DNA from: Comamonas suwonensis
Lineage (GTDB): Bacteria > Pseudomonadota > Gammaproteobacteria > Burkholderiales > Burkholderiaceae_C
Assembly (NCBI RefSeq): GCF_012844455.2
Contig: NZ_JABBCQ020000014.1
Span: 62,001 to 126,000 of the forward strand
Length of the DNA: 64,000 nt
Direction of reading: 5' to 3'
The position numbers were made by a program, and so were the translations under genes. Below the pieces are notes generated by a model that was not told where the DNA came from, ran no database searches, and saw nothing but the letters and a program-made list of their open reading frames with translations. The first letter of the stretch is position 1. The number at the start of each line of letters is the position of its first letter. Below are positions 9,526 to 19,089 of this stretch, one piece after another.

Positions 9526-10133
9526 GGCTGTGTGTAATCGGCACCGGGCATGGAGGCCACAGGTGCTGTGCTTGCCGGGCTGACGACATCTGCATCAGCG
9601 GCTTTTTTGCCACCCATGCGTGCACCAACGAACTGGCGCAGGCCTTGGGCTGCTGTGCGTGCGACCTTGACAATGGTGTGGGCAGGCACGTCTCCGACCA
9701 AGCGTGCCAGGTCTTCTTCCACATCCCACTTGACGTTGTCGACCAGCCAGTTGATCTCGGCGGCAAACTGCACATCGCCTTCAATGCGGATGCTGGGCTT
9801 GTCGCCGCGCAATGCGGTCTGAGCCAGCGACAGAGGCGAAGTCTCAGTGACTTCCAGCATCAGGTCGGGAGCAGCATCTTCAGGCGCCACATCGAACAGA
9901 CCCGCTGGCGTGACCAGCAAGGCTACCGAGTACTGACGCCATTGCACGCGGGCAATGCGACCTTTTTGACGCAGGAGGCGATCCATGGCCTCTTTTTCCT
10001 GCATCAGCACATGGTTGATGAAAAGCACCAGACGCTGATGCATTTCACTCACCAGCCATTCGGGAGCTTGAGGTCCAGCCATCACGCGTTCGACGAGACC
10101 GCTCAGAAAAGAAAAAGGGGACTGTGTTGCCAT
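9522..10133 (-). CDS. ubiJ: Ubiquinone biosynthesis accessory factor UbiJ (SCP2 domain)
   Basis: The 203-residue protein lies between ubiE and ubiB, the position of ubiJ in proteobacteria. Its middle region resembles the SCP2 sterol-carrier fold, which in UbiJ binds hydrophobic ubiquinone intermediates within the Ubi metabolon. The C-terminal stretch has an amphipathic helix region, then an Ala/Ser-rich end. Sequence conservation in this family is low, so the name depends partly on gene order. Start [12 protein letters not shown] follows the Tim44-domain gene after a 90-bp gap that contains a repeat. Confidence 0.85.
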   Translation of the reverse strand: MATQSPFSFLSGLVERVMAGPQAPEWLVSEMHQRLVLFINHVLMQEKEAMDRLLRQKGRIARVQWRQYSVALLVTPAGLFDVAPEDAAPDLMLEVTETSPLSLAQTALRGDKPSIRIEGDVQFAAEINWLVDNVKWDVEEDLARLVGDVPAHTIVKVARTAAQGLRQFVGARMGGKKAADADVVSPASTAPVASMPGADYTQP

Positions 10134-10153
10134 AGTCCCCGATTATTCATGAA

Positions 10154-10213
10154 ATCAATCCCCCTGAGTCGCTACGCGCCTTCCCTATGGAAACAACGCC
10201 TTCGCTGCGGGAC
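10154..10213. repeat. Family B repeat, inverted copy B2
   Basis: Between the Tim44-domain gene and ubiJ the plus strand carries CCCCCTGAGTCGCTACGCGC and AACGCCTTCGCTGCGGGAC. This is the reverse complement of the block order at 1174-1242. It is the only copy oriented the other way relative to the flanking leftward genes. Confidence 0.6.
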
Positions 10214-10223
10214 TGTCTCTGCC

Positions 10224-11216
10224 TTATTGCAGCGCTTGCACGCCAGCCACCAGCCAGCCGCTGGAGCCGCTCTTGGGCTTAGTCATGTTCCAGACTTCGC
10301 GGAAAGGGCTTGGTCCTGCCGAGGCATCTTCACGAATCATGCCGGAGAACTCGACACTGGCCATATAGCCATTACCCAGATCTTCGATACCCAGCAACTG
10401 AGCATCAATCATCAGCACTTCCGTGTGGTTGGGTTCGCCAGGGCGCTGAGCTTCACGCTCAGACAGTTGAGAGCGAATTTCCGACAGCATCTCGTCCGTC
10501 ATCATCGAGCGCAGTGAAGTAATGTCAGAGCGATCCCAGGCGGATTGCAGAGTCACGAAATTACGCTTGGCAGCGGTCAGGAAACCGGCTTGATCAAAGC
10601 CTTCTGGCACGCCCCAGCTCTGCGAACCCGACAAAGCCGAGCCAATCATGGAGCCACCAGCTGCGGCGGCAGGCTGATAGTCCTGCTCCCAGGGGCGCGC
10701 AGACGCATCATTGCCAATTTTCTCGGGGTTGTACTGACGAGCCTGAGGAGCGTTGACATCGCCACCCAGATTGCCTGCGCCCTGAAAGGCGAAGGGGCTG
10801 TTATTGGCCTGAGGAGCAGGCGCAGCCTTGCGGCGACGCATGATCATGCCAATCACGGCCATGGCGACCATGGCCAGCAAGGCCATCATCAGGAAGTTGC
10901 CAAATGCTTCACCAAAGCCCAGCGAGTGAGCCAGCCAGGCCAGACCCAGACCCGCTGCCAGGCCGCCAAGCATGGCACCCCAGGGCTTCTTGGGCGCTGC
11001 TGCAGGCGTTGCCGGCGCACCAGCACGGTTTTGCTGAGCCGCATTTTGCTGCGGAGCCTGCTGAGTATTCTGTGTGGGAGCACGAGAAGCTTCGCGTTGC
11101 GTGACGTTGCCAGACTGTTTGCCAAACGAAGAGCCTCCGCCCATGCGTTTCGCGTCAGCCTCACCGTGCGCCACAACCAGCATTGCCACCAAGGCGATTG
11201 ACCAAAGTTTTTTCAT
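10224..11216 (-). CDS. Secreted or membrane-anchored Tim44-domain protein
   Basis: The 330-residue product begins MKKLWSIALVAMLVVAHGEA, a signal peptide. A Gln/Ala/Pro-rich stretch follows, then one or two hydrophobic helices (MLGGLAAGLGLAWLAHSLGF and FLMMALLAMVAMAVIGMIMR), a second flexible region and a C-terminal Tim44-like domain ending GWLVAGVQAL. Tim44-like domains in mitochondria contact the inner membrane; the bacterial role is unclear. The ATG at 11216 is chosen over an upstream ATG because GGGAGA lies just before it. It lies between ubiE and ubiJ, suggesting a link to membrane or quinone biology. Confidence 0.85.
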   Translation of the reverse strand: MKKLWSIALVAMLVVAHGEADAKRMGGGSSFGKQSGNVTQREASRAPTQNTQQAPQQNAAQQNRAGAPATPAAAPKKPWGAMLGGLAAGLGLAWLAHSLGFGEAFGNFLMMALLAMVAMAVIGMIMRRRKAAPAPQANNSPFAFQGAGNLGGDVNAPQARQYNPEKIGNDASARPWEQDYQPAAAAGGSMIGSALSGSQSWGVPEGFDQAGFLTAAKRNFVTLQSAWDRSDITSLRSMMTDEMLSEIRSQLSEREAQRPGEPNHTEVLMIDAQLLGIEDLGNGYMASVEFSGMIREDASAGPSPFREVWNMTKPKSGSSGWLVAGVQALQ

Positions 11217-11267
11217 CTCATCTCCCTTCTTATAGAAAGTCGCTACAAATCTGCGCACGAGGCGCAC

Positions 11268-11999
11268 TTAACACTTGATCCCGACATGCAAGGCACAGAT
11301 GCCACCTGTCATGTTGTGATAGTCCACATGGCCAAAGCCACATTGCTGCATCAAGGCCTTTAGTTCCTTTTGACCGGGGTGCATGCGAATGGATTCAGCC
11401 AGATACCGGTAGCTTTCCGCATCACCGGCAATCATCTGCCCCATGGCCGGCAAAATCTTGAAAGAATAAAAGTCATAGGCTTTCTCCAGGGGCTTGGCCA
11501 CCTTGGAGAACTCCAGCACCAGCAACTTGCCACCGGGGCGCAGAACGCGGTTCATTTCCTTGAGCGCTGCATCCTTGTGCGTCATATTGCGCAGACCAAA
11601 GGCCACGCTGACCAAGTCAAAGTGGCCATCCGGGAAAGGCAGCTTTTCCGCGTCACAGACCAAGGTCGGCAGCAACACGCCCTTGTCGGTCAGGCGGTCA
11701 CGCCCCACACGCAGCATGGCTTCGTTGATATCGGTGTGAACCACTTGGCCCGATGCGCCGACCTTCTTGGAAAACGCCAGGGCCAAATCGCCCGTGCCGC
11801 CTGCAATATCCAGCGCCTTATCGCCTTCTTTGAGGTTGGCCACCATCAGGGTGTAGGCCTTCCATGCGCGATGCAGACCACCGGACATGACGTCATTCAT
11901 GACGTCGTACTTGGAGGCCACGGAGTCGAACACACCGCGTACACGCGATGCCTTCTCGCTTTCGTCAACAGTCTGGAATCCGAAGTGTGTGGAGCTCAT
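11268..11999 (-). CDS. ubiE: Ubiquinone/menaquinone C-methyltransferase
   Basis: UbiE is an S-adenosylmethionine-dependent methyltransferase that methylates the quinone ring carbon in ubiquinone and, where present, menaquinone synthesis. The 243-residue protein has the SAM-binding motif [15 protein letters not shown], the family signature [17 protein letters not shown], and [16 protein letters not shown]. Length is normal (about 243-251). It is the first of the leftward ubiE, Tim44, ubiJ, ubiB series; the next gene starts about 50 bp downstream. Confidence 0.96.
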   Translation of the reverse strand: MSSTHFGFQTVDESEKASRVRGVFDSVASKYDVMNDVMSGGLHRAWKAYTLMVANLKEGDKALDIAGGTGDLALAFSKKVGASGQVVHTDINEAMLRVGRDRLTDKGVLLPTLVCDAEKLPFPDGHFDLVSVAFGLRNMTHKDAALKEMNRVLRPGGKLLVLEFSKVAKPLEKAYDFYSFKILPAMGQMIAGDAESYRYLAESIRMHPGQKELKALMQQCGFGHVDYHNMTGGICALHVGIKC

Positions 12000-12059
12000 A
12001 ACAGAGAATGCTAAGCAAGCAGTGCTTGTGCGTACAGCGACAACCCCGTATGACTACAG

Positions 12060-12145
12060 GCTTTGAAGCACTATGGTTTTTAGAAGAAATTGGCTTAAAG
12101 CGCTTATTTCACCTGCGCTACAAGCTATCGGAAATATAGCATCAG
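12060..12145. repeat. Degenerate family A repeat, copy A4
   Basis: The 240-bp gap between ubiE and the DUF971 gene contains AAAGCGCTTATTTC and CTGCGCTACAAGCTATCGG, degenerate matches to the family A arms GCGCTTG and GCGCTA(G)CAGCTAT. No open reading frame in this gap looks real. Confidence 0.35.
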
Positions 12146-12242
12146 CATCAATAACCCTGCGCTTGGCGCATGGCCTGTGTGGTGCCAGAGGGACGTTCGC
12201 CCAGGCTTTCAGCCAGCAGACAAGCCCCCTCGAAGTCAAATC

Positions 12243-12662
12243 TCAATGCACGCTGCAACCATGACCGCCAGCGCCCTTTTCGGGCATCAGCGTGTCGCGG
12301 TTCAGGCCTGCATCTTCAAGACGCTGCAGATACTGCTTCCACAGCTCATCTTGCTGACTACCCAGCTGGTAGAGATATTCCCAGGTGTAGAGACCGCTTT
12401 CGTGCCCGTCGCTGAAGAACGGCTTGATCGCATAGTTGCCGACCGGCTCAATGGTGTTGATCCCCACATCGCGCTTGCCAGTCTGCAGGACCTCCTGGCC
12501 CGGGCCATGTCCCTGCACTTCGGCCGATGGCGAATAGACACGCATCAGCTCAAAGGGGATGCGAAAGGTTTTGCCATCCGTGTAAGACACCTCCAGCACG
12601 CGCGAAGCGCCATGCACGGTCAGTGCCTGAGGGGTGGGAGTGTTGGCTTGCAATCCGGCCAT
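12243..12662 (-). CDS. DUF971 domain protein (GBBH-like N-terminal domain)
   Basis: The 139-residue protein consists of one DUF971 domain, related to the N-terminal domain of gamma-butyrobetaine hydroxylase. Conserved pieces are RVLEVSYTDGKTFRIPFELM near residue 30 and VGNYAIKPFFSDGHESGLYTW in the second half. Free-standing versions have been linked to iron-sulfur or iron-related functions in other proteins, but that is not evident here. It lies upstream of ubiE on the same strand, a frequent betaproteobacterial arrangement. The C-terminus (GGHGCSVH) has a Cys-His pair. Confidence 0.85.
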   Translation of the reverse strand: MAGLQANTPTPQALTVHGASRVLEVSYTDGKTFRIPFELMRVYSPSAEVQGHGPGQEVLQTGKRDVGINTIEPVGNYAIKPFFSDGHESGLYTWEYLYQLGSQQDELWKQYLQRLEDAGLNRDTLMPEKGAGGHGCSVH

Positions 12663-12684
12663 GATTCTCTCCTGTTCAATGCAT

Positions 12685-12711
12685 AAAAGGGCAGCCAGGA
12701 GCTGCCCTTTG
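12685..12711 (-). terminator. Rho-independent terminator after the HIT gene
   Basis: Arms AAAGGGCAGC (12686-12695) and GCTGCCCTTT (12701-12710) form a perfect 10-bp stem with a 5-nt loop. It lies 40 bp beyond the HIT-gene stop and just upstream of the DUF971 gene, so it separates two transcription units. Confidence 0.75.
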
Positions 12712-12749
12712 TCTCTCTGTACTCAATCTCCAGAACGGAGATACAAACA

Positions 12750-13190
12750 TCAGGCCGCCCAGAGGGTCAGCGCCTTTTGCAGTGCAGCGTCTACCGCTGG
12801 CAGTTGCTGGGCAACCGTAGCTTCACGCGCTTCATCGCGCACGCGCAGGGCGGGCACCCAGACCGATGCGGGGAAGTGACTGTCCCAGTCATAACGCGCA
12901 ATCACATGCCAGTGCAGATGAGCCACCATATTACCCAGTGCCGCCAGGTTGATCTTGGTTGGCGAGAGCTGCTCGCGCAGCACACGCTCCACCAGGGCCA
13001 CGGCATCCATGCACAAGGCACGGTCTGTCGCGCTCAAGTCCGAAAACTCGGCCGCATGATCCGTCCAAACTACGCGATAGAAGGCTGGAAAGCCCTCTTC
13101 CGCAGCACGAATCACCCGCAGCTTGTCACCACGCCAGATCAGCGCACCACCGTCGGTAGTGCACAAAGGGCAGTTATCTTGATGCGTCAT
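12750..13190 (-). CDS. HIT-family nucleotide hydrolase/transferase
   Basis: The 146-residue protein has the histidine-triad motif AHLHWHVIARY, in which the central histidine forms the phosphoamidate intermediate in hydrolysis of nucleotide phosphoramidates or dinucleoside polyphosphates. An N-terminal CPLC pair may bind zinc, as in many HIT proteins. The ATG for MTHQDNCPLC is used; upstream codons reach into the preceding gene and lack family similarity. The start lies seven bases after the stop of the large FAD/Fe-S oxidoreductase, so the two are almost certainly co-transcribed. The physiological substrate is unknown. Confidence 0.88.
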   Translation of the reverse strand: MTHQDNCPLCTTDGGALIWRGDKLRVIRAAEEGFPAFYRVVWTDHAAEFSDLSATDRALCMDAVALVERVLREQLSPTKINLAALGNMVAHLHWHVIARYDWDSHFPASVWVPALRVRDEAREATVAQQLPAVDAALQKALTLWAA

Positions 13191-13197
13191 ATCTACC

Positions 13198-16100
13198 TCA
13201 GACCAGGACGCGTTCGATACCACCCGCGTTGGCACGTTTGACGTACTCGGGCATCCAGTTCTCACCCAGAATGTCACGAGCCATCTCGACCACGATGTAG
13301 TCGGCTTCCAGCAGACCATTGTTCATGTCATTGCCGTAACGCGACAGACCTTGCAGACAGCTGGGGCAGCTGGTCAAGATCTTGACGTTTTCCTTGGGTG
13401 CCAGAGCACCGCTGTCGCGCAGCACGGCTTCGCTCTTGCGCAACTCTTCGGTCTTGCGGAAGCGAATCTGCGTCGAGATATCAGGACGCGTCACGCCCAG
13501 CGTGCCGGACTCACCACAGCAACGCTCGCTCTTGGTGACCTGGTCACCCATCAAGGCCTTGACGGTCTTCATAGGGTCTTGCTGCTTCATGGGCGTGTGG
13601 CAAGGGTCGTGGTACAGGTACGTTCCCTTGTTCTGCAGCGTGATGCCTTTTTCCAGCAGATATTCGTGGATGTCGATGATGCGGCAGCCGGGGAAAATCT
13701 TGTCGAACTGGTAGCCCTGCAACTGGTCATAACAGGTACCGCAGCTCACCACCACGGTCTTAATGTCCAGATAATTGAGCGTGGTGGCCACACGGTGGAA
13801 GAGCACGCGGTTGTCCGTGATCATCTTCTCGGCCTTGTCGAACTGGCCCGATCCGCGCTGGGGATAGCCGCAGCACAGGTAGCCGGGCGGCAGCACGGTC
13901 TGCACACCGGCATGCCACAGCATGGCCTGCGTGGCCAAGCCGACCTGGCTAAACAGACGCTCCGAACCGCAGCCGGGGAAGTAGAACACCGCCTCGGTAT
14001 CCGACTTGGTGGCCTGCGGATCCCGGATGATGGGCACATAATCCTTGTCTTCAATATCCAGCAAGGCGCGTGCCGTCTTGGTGGGCAGACCACCGGGCAG
14101 CTTCTTGTTGATGAAGTGAATCACCTGCTCCTTGATAGGAGCCGTGCCCACCGATGCCGGCGGGTGCGCCGTCTGCTTCTTGGCAAAGCTTTGCAGCACA
14201 TCGGCAGCCAGACGCTGGGCCTTGAAACCCACACCAACCATGGCCGAGCGCATGAACTTGATGGTGTCAGGGTTCGTGGCGTTCAGCATGGTCATGGCCA
14301 GCTTGTTGCCCGGGCGGAAGCTCTTTTTGTCCATCTTGCGCAGCAGATTGCGCATATTCATGGTCACGTCGCCAAAGTCGATCTTGACCGGGCAAGGATT
14401 CAGACACTTGTGGCAGACCGTGCAGTGGTCTGCCACATCTTCAAATTCCTGCCAGTGTTTGAGCGACACACCACGGCGTGTCTGCTCTTCATAGAGGAAA
14501 GCCTCCACCAACAGCGAAGTCGCCAGAATCTTGTTGCGGGGCGAGTACAGCAGGTTGGCACGCGGCACGTGCGTCGCACACACCGGCTTGCACTTGCCGC
14601 AGCGCAGGCAGTCTTTGACAGAGTTGGCAATCGCGCCAATATCCGACTGCTGCATGATGATGGACTCATAGCCCATCAGGCCGAAAGACGGCGTGTAGGC
14701 GTTGGTCAGGTCAGCAAACATCAGCGATTCACGGGGCGAGCGGCCATCGTGACTCTGGTGCGCCGACGCATCCCACTCTTCGTTGCGAATCAGCTTGCCC
14801 TTGTTGAAGCGGCCTTCAGGGTCCACGCGCTTCTTGTAGGCGGCAAACGGTGCCAGCTCCTCATCACTGAGGAATTCCAGTTTGGTAATGCCAATGCCAT
14901 GCTCACCCGAGATCACGCCATCCAGACTGCGCGCCAGATCCATGATGCGGGCCACGGCACCGTGCGCGGTCTGCAGCATTTCATAGTCGTCAGAGTTGAC
15001 CGGCAGATTGGTGTGCACATTGCCGTCACCGGCATGCATGTGCAGCGCCACCCAGACACGGCCCTTGAGCACCTTCTGGTGAATCTCGTTGACGGATTCA
15101 CGCAGCGGCTGGAAGGCCGCACCTGCAAAAATCTTGGACAGCGGCTCTTTGAGCTGCGTCTTCCAGCTGGCGCGCAGTGTGTGATCTTGCAACTGGGGGA
15201 ACAGCGTGGCCACGCCATCCAGCCAGCCTTGCCACAGGCCGCGCACGTCGCCAACCAGCCCCAACGCCTGCTGCACGCGATCCTCCAGCAGCTCTGCGCT
15301 GGGAATCTCGCCGGCATCGTCGCTCTTGCCCAGAGGCAGATCAGAATTTTTGAAGAATTGACTCAGTTCATCGCACAGCTTGAGCTTGTTGCGCAGGCTC
15401 AATTCAATGTTGATGCGCTCAATGCCATCGGTGTACTCGGCCATGCGAGGCAGAGGAATCACCACGTCTTCATTGATCTTGAAGGCATTGGTATGGCGCG
15501 AGATAGCGGCTGTGCGCTTGCGGTCCAGCCAGAACTTCTTGCGGGCCTCAGCGCTGATGGCAATAAAGCCCTCGCCGTTGCGCGAATTGGCAATACGCAC
15601 CACTTCGCTGGTCACGCGGGCGACTTCATCGGCGTTGTCACCGGCGATATCGCCCAGCAACACCATCTTGGGCAGGCCGCCATTGCCCTTTTTGGACTTG
15701 GTGGCGTAACCCACGGCCTTGAGGTAGCGGTCGTCCAGATGCTCCAGACCCGCCAGCAGCACGCCCGAGCGCTTTTGCTCGGCGAACATATAGTCCTTGA
15801 TCTCGACGATCGAAGGCACTGCATCCTTGGCGTTACCAAAGAACTCCATGCACACCGTGCGGGTGTGGGCCGGCATGCGGTGCACCACCCAGCGGGCGCT
15901 GGTGATCAGGCCGTCCGTGCCCTCTTTCTGAATACCCGGCAGGCCCGAGAGGAACTTGTCGGTCACGTCTTTGCCCAGACCTTCCTTGCGGAAAGTCTTA
16001 CCAGGAATGTCCAGACGCTCGCTACGAATATGGGTCTTTCCGTCGGCCTCGAAGTACTTCAGCTCGAAGCAGGCCATCTCGGCATCATGAATCTTGCCCA

Positions 16101-17115
16101 GGTTGTGATCCAGACGCGTGACTTCCAGCCACTGCGCATCAGGCGTCACCATGCGCCAGGACACGAGATTGTCCAGAGCCGTGCCCCAGAGCACCGCCTT
16201 CTTGCCGCCGGCATTCATGGCCACGTTGCCACCGATGCAAGATGCTTCGATGGAGGTGGGGTCCACCGCGAACACAAAGCCGCCGCGCTCGGCCGCATCC
16301 GCCACGCGCTGTGTTACCACACCGGCTTCGGAATAAATAGTGGGCACTTCATGATCCACACCGGGGATCATGCGCATCTCGACTTCAGTCAGCGCTTCCA
16401 GCTTTTCGGTGTTGATCACCACCGAGCGCCATGTCAAAGGAATAGCGCCACCCGTATATCCGGTGCCGCCTCCACGCGGAATGATGGTCAGACCCAGCTC
16501 GATACAGCCCTTGACCAGTCCGGCCATTTCGGCTTCGGTGTCAGGAGTCAGAACGACGAACGGATACTCCACACGCCAGTCCGTCGCGTCGGTCACGTGG
16601 GCCACACGCGAGAGTCCGTCGAACTTGATGTTGTCCTTGGCCGTGTAGGGGCGCAGCGTCTTCTGCACGCGGCGTCGCAGTTGCTCGGCTTCTACAAAAG
16701 TGGCATTGAATTCATGCACGGCACGGTGAGCAGCATCTACCAATTGCCCCACCAGCTGATCACGCACCGAGTCTTCATGAGGCTCGCGGCGCTTGTCGAT
16801 CTCGGAGAGTCGATGCGCCAGCGCCTCGACCAGCGATTTGCGGCGATCAGGGCTGTGAATCAGATCGTCCTGCAGATAAGGGTTGCGCTGCACGACCCAG
16901 ATATCACCCAGCACCTCGTAAAGCATGCGGGCAGATCGGCCAGTGCGGCGTTCCTGACGCAGCTGGTTGAGCACATCCCACATGGATGAGCCCAGCAGAC
17001 GAATCACGATCTCACGGTCAGAGAACGATGTGTAGTTATAGGGAATCTCGCGCAGTCGTGCGGGTTCAGCAGCCTGCGCCTGCAAGGCGGCAGCCAACGC
17101 AATCGGTACATTCAT
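13198..17115 (-). CDS. Giant FAD-binding and Fe-S oxidoreductase (DUF3683, GlcD/GlcF-like fusion)
   Basis: This 1305-residue protein fuses several modules. The N-terminal ~150 residues match DUF3683-type sequence. An FAD-binding region follows ([17 protein letters not shown] near residue 215, [13 protein letters not shown] near 305), then an FAD-oxidase C-terminal domain with [14 protein letters not shown] near 690 and [14 protein letters not shown]. Two 4Fe-4S clusters ([14 protein letters not shown] and [15 protein letters not shown]) lie near residues 840-910. Two CCG domains come last ([10 protein letters not shown] and [10 protein letters not shown]). This resembles glycolate or D-lactate oxidase subunits GlcD and GlcF joined in one chain. 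It probably passes electrons from a 2-hydroxyacid to the quinone pool, but the substrate is not known. Confidence 0.9.
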   Translation of the reverse strand: MNVPIALAAALQAQAAEPARLREIPYNYTSFSDREIVIRLLGSSMWDVLNQLRQERRTGRSARMLYEVLGDIWVVQRNPYLQDDLIHSPDRRKSLVEALAHRLSEIDKRREPHEDSVRDQLVGQLVDAAHRAVHEFNATFVEAEQLRRRVQKTLRPYTAKDNIKFDGLSRVAHVTDATDWRVEYPFVVLTPDTEAEMAGLVKGCIELGLTIIPRGGGTGYTGGAIPLTWRSVVINTEKLEALTEVEMRMIPGVDHEVPTIYSEAGVVTQRVADAAERGGFVFAVDPTSIEASCIGGNVAMNAGGKKAVLWGTALDNLVSWRMVTPDAQWLEVTRLDHNLGKIHDAEMACFELKYFEADGKTHIRSERLDIPGKTFRKEGLGKDVTDKFLSGLPGIQKEGTDGLITSARWVVHRMPAHTRTVCMEFFGNAKDAVPSIVEIKDYMFAEQKRSGVLLAGLEHLDDRYLKAVGYATKSKKGNGGLPKMVLLGDIAGDNADEVARVTSEVVRIANSRNGEGFIAISAEARKKFWLDRKRTAAISRHTNAFKINEDVVIPLPRMAEYTDGIERINIELSLRNKLKLCDELSQFFKNSDLPLGKSDDAGEIPSAELLEDRVQQALGLVGDVRGLWQGWLDGVATLFPQLQDHTLRASWKTQLKEPLSKIFAGAAFQPLRESVNEIHQKVLKGRVWVALHMHAGDGNVHTNLPVNSDDYEMLQTAHGAVARIMDLARSLDGVISGEHGIGITKLEFLSDEELAPFAAYKKRVDPEGRFNKGKLIRNEEWDASAHQSHDGRSPRESLMFADLTNAYTPSFGLMGYESIIMQQSDIGAIANSVKDCLRCGKCKPVCATHVPRANLLYSPRNKILATSLLVEAFLYEEQTRRGVSLKHWQEFEDVADHCTVCHKCLNPCPVKIDFGDVTMNMRNLLRKMDKKSFRPGNKLAMTMLNATNPDTIKFMRSAMVGVGFKAQRLAADVLQSFAKKQTAHPPASVGTAPIKEQVIHFINKKLPGGLPTKTARALLDIEDKDYVPIIRDPQATKSDTEAVFYFPGCGSERLFSQVGLATQAMLWHAGVQTVLPPGYLCCGYPQRGSGQFDKAEKMITDNRVLFHRVATTLNYLDIKTVVVSCGTCYDQLQGYQFDKIFPGCRIIDIHEYLLEKGITLQNKGTYLYHDPCHTPMKQQDPMKTVKALMGDQVTKSERCCGESGTLGVTRPDISTQIRFRKTEELRKSEAVLRDSGALAPKENVKILTSCPSCLQGLSRYGNDMNNGLLEADYIVVEMARDILGENWMPEYVKRANAGGIERVLV

Positions 17116-17655
17116 GGGTAGACCGTGTTGGGCGCCCGGTGGCGCCCCGAAGCCAGTGGGACGCTGATTTTAAGCGACCCGCGCTCATTCATGCTTTGCT
17201 ATGGGTTCTGAGTCACCAGCCCAGCTATCGCAAAAGCAGCAAAGACGCCTGCTGCCAAACTGAATCAGCCCATGCAAAAACAGCATGAAGCTCACCCAAA
17301 GTGAGCCATCGCACGACCGTATTCAATCACCTGTGGGCAAAAACCAGATTCCTACTCTGGAGACGGCAGATTCCTCAAATATCTCGCCTATGCGATTTCC
17401 ATAAAAACCATACATTTACGAATCAAAAACAACGCAATACGAAAGACTACCAACAACAAACGAAATGACCTTGACCTAGAATGGCGCAGCTTCGCGCACC
17501 ATTACTTGTCGCACATTCGTCATAAGACGAGCCGTGACTGCGGGTTCTGCCCATGGTGGAGTGCCTAGCCCATGCAAACAATGACATCCATATGTCATAC
17601 GAATGACTTAGTGTGTATCAGCACATATTTCGTCAACGATCGTTAGAGGAGCCTC
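17116..17655. promoter_or_regulatory. Intergenic divergent regulatory region of the ugp operon
   Basis: This 540-bp region has no convincing gene. It lies between the divergently oriented oxidoreductase and ugpB. The right 80 bp holds the Pho-box-like repeats described separately, an AACGATCGTT palindrome at about 17633-17642 and the ribosome site GAGGAG just before the ugpB ATG. The left part is A/T-richer than the genes around it and probably contains the oxidoreductase promoter; no specific element is clear there. Confidence 0.6.
17581..17609 (+). promoter_or_regulatory. Candidate PhoB-binding site (three tandem half-sites)
   Basis: Three 7-mers recur every 11 bp: ATGACAT at 17581-17587, ATGTCAT at 17592-17598 and ATGACTT at 17603-17609, with 4-bp spacers. 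The Pho box consensus is CTGTCAT repeated with 4-bp A/T-rich spacers; the first two units match 5 of 7 and 6 of 7 positions. E. coli ugp is a PhoB regulon member, so location and spacing agree. A -10 would be expected around 17616-17628, where TATCAG and CATATT occur. Confidence 0.55.
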
Positions 17656-18969
17656 ATGCAATTCAAACAACTAGCCATGGCTGCAGCTGTCGCTGCAACC
17701 GCCTTCTCGGCACAAGCCACCACCGATATTCAATGGTGGCACTCCATGACTGCCGTGAACAACGAATGGGTCAATGACCTCGCCAAGCAGTTCAACGAAA
17801 GCCAGAAGGACTACCGCATCGTCCCCACCTTCAAGGGTGTGTATGACGAATCCATGACAGCCGCCATTGCAGCCTTCCGCTCGGGCAATGCGCCTGACAT
17901 TCTGCAAGTGTTTGAAGTGGGCACCGCCACCATGATGGCTTCCAAGGGCGCCACTGTGCCCGTGGGCAAGGTAATGGCCGATGCCGGCGTGTCATTTGAC
18001 CCCAAGGCCTACATTCCTGCCGTGGCCGGTTACTACACTGCCCCTAACGGTCAGATGCTGAGCTTTCCCTTCAATAGCTCGACCACCATCTTCTATTACA
18101 ACAAGGACGCCTTCAAGAAGGCCGGCCTGAACCCTGACGTGGCCCCCAAGACTTGGCCCGAAGTATTTGACGCTGCCAAGAAGCTCAAGGCCAGCGGCCA
18201 CAGCTGCCCCATGACACTGGCATGGCAGGGCTGGACTCAGCTGGAGTCCTTCTCTACATGGCACAACGTCGAGTTCGCTACGGAACAAAACGGCCTCAGC
18301 GCCAACGGCTACAAGGCCCGCATGAAGGTGAACTCGCCCTTGCACGTCAAGCACATCGACAACCTGGCAGCCGCTGCCAAGGCTGGCGAGTTTGTCTACA
18401 AGGGCCGCGCGTCCACCGCTCAGGCTTCGTTCACTGCGGGTGAATGCGCCATGATCCAGACTTCGTCCGGTTTCTACGGCGACGTGGCCAAGAACGCCAA
18501 GTTCAACTACGCACTAGCTCCCCTGCCCTACTACGCCGATGTGAAGGGCGCGCCCCAGAACACCGTGATCGGTGGCGCATCGCTGTGGGTAATGGCTGGC
18601 AAGTCGGCTGAGCGCTACAAGGGCGTGGCCAAGTTCTTCGAATTCCTGTCGCAGACCAAGGTGCAGGCCGCTTCCCACCAGCGCACAGGCTACCTGCCCG
18701 TGACCATGGCAGCCTACGAGCTGACCGACAAGTCCGGCTTTTACGCCAAGCACCCCGGCACTGATACTGCGGTGACGCAGATGATCCGCAAGGTCACCAA
18801 CAACTCACGCGGTATCCGTCTGGGTAACTATGTGCAGATCCGCACCATCGAGGACGAAGAACTCGAACAAGTGTGGGCTGGCAAGAAGACTGGCCAGCAA
18901 GCGCTGGACTCTATCGTGAGCCGCGGCAATGAGCTGCTGGCACGTTTCGAAAAGTCGTACAAGAAGTAA
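17656..18969 (+). CDS. ugpB: sn-glycerol-3-phosphate ABC transporter, periplasmic binding protein
   Basis: UgpB binds glycerol-3-phosphate or glycerophosphodiesters in the periplasm and delivers them to UgpAE. The 437-residue precursor has a signal peptide MQFKQLAMAAAVAATAFSAQA, then TDIQWWHSMTAVNNEWVNDL, the typical UgpB opening. Later segments such as FPFNSSTTIFYYNKDAFKKAG fit family-1 solute-binding proteins. Its ATG is preceded by GAGGAG. It is the first gene of a rightward operon with ugpA, ugpE, ugpC and ugpQ, and a Pho-box-like site lies upstream. Confidence 0.95.
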   Translation: MQFKQLAMAAAVAATAFSAQATTDIQWWHSMTAVNNEWVNDLAKQFNESQKDYRIVPTFKGVYDESMTAAIAAFRSGNAPDILQVFEVGTATMMASKGATVPVGKVMADAGVSFDPKAYIPAVAGYYTAPNGQMLSFPFNSSTTIFYYNKDAFKKAGLNPDVAPKTWPEVFDAAKKLKASGHSCPMTLAWQGWTQLESFSTWHNVEFATEQNGLSANGYKARMKVNSPLHVKHIDNLAAAAKAGEFVYKGRASTAQASFTAGECAMIQTSSGFYGDVAKNAKFNYALAPLPYYADVKGAPQNTVIGGASLWVMAGKSAERYKGVAKFFEFLSQTKVQAASHQRTGYLPVTMAAYELTDKSGFYAKHPGTDTAVTQMIRKVTNNSRGIRLGNYVQIRTIEDEELEQVWAGKKTGQQALDSIVSRGNELLARFEKSYKK

Positions 18970-19002
18970 ACCCTCCGGCACCCGCAAGGTTGCTGACAGG
19001 CC

Positions 19003-19029
19003 TGCTGTGCCTTCAAACAAGGCACAGCA
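19003..19029 (+). other. Perfect stem-loop in the ugpB-ugpA spacer
   Basis: Arms TGCTGTGCCTT (19003-19013) and AAGGCACAGCA (19019-19029) form an 11-bp perfect stem with loop CAAAC. No T-run follows directly, so it is more likely an mRNA 3'-end stabiliser or partial attenuator than a full terminator. Such hairpins after a binding-protein gene often help to keep its transcript in excess over the permease genes. Confidence 0.7.
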
Positions 19030-19089
19030 CCCTTAAATGCCCCGTTGACTGAACCCAGGCTCCGGCGGTTTTTTTATTTGTGACTCCTC

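Noticed and set aside
13351..16989. Very long reading frame (1212 codons) on the plus strand opposite the large oxidoreductase
   Set aside because: It is a mirror of a well-supported gene with GC-biased third positions, has no recognisable motif, and its translation is dominated by His, Gln and Arg, typical of antisense shadows.
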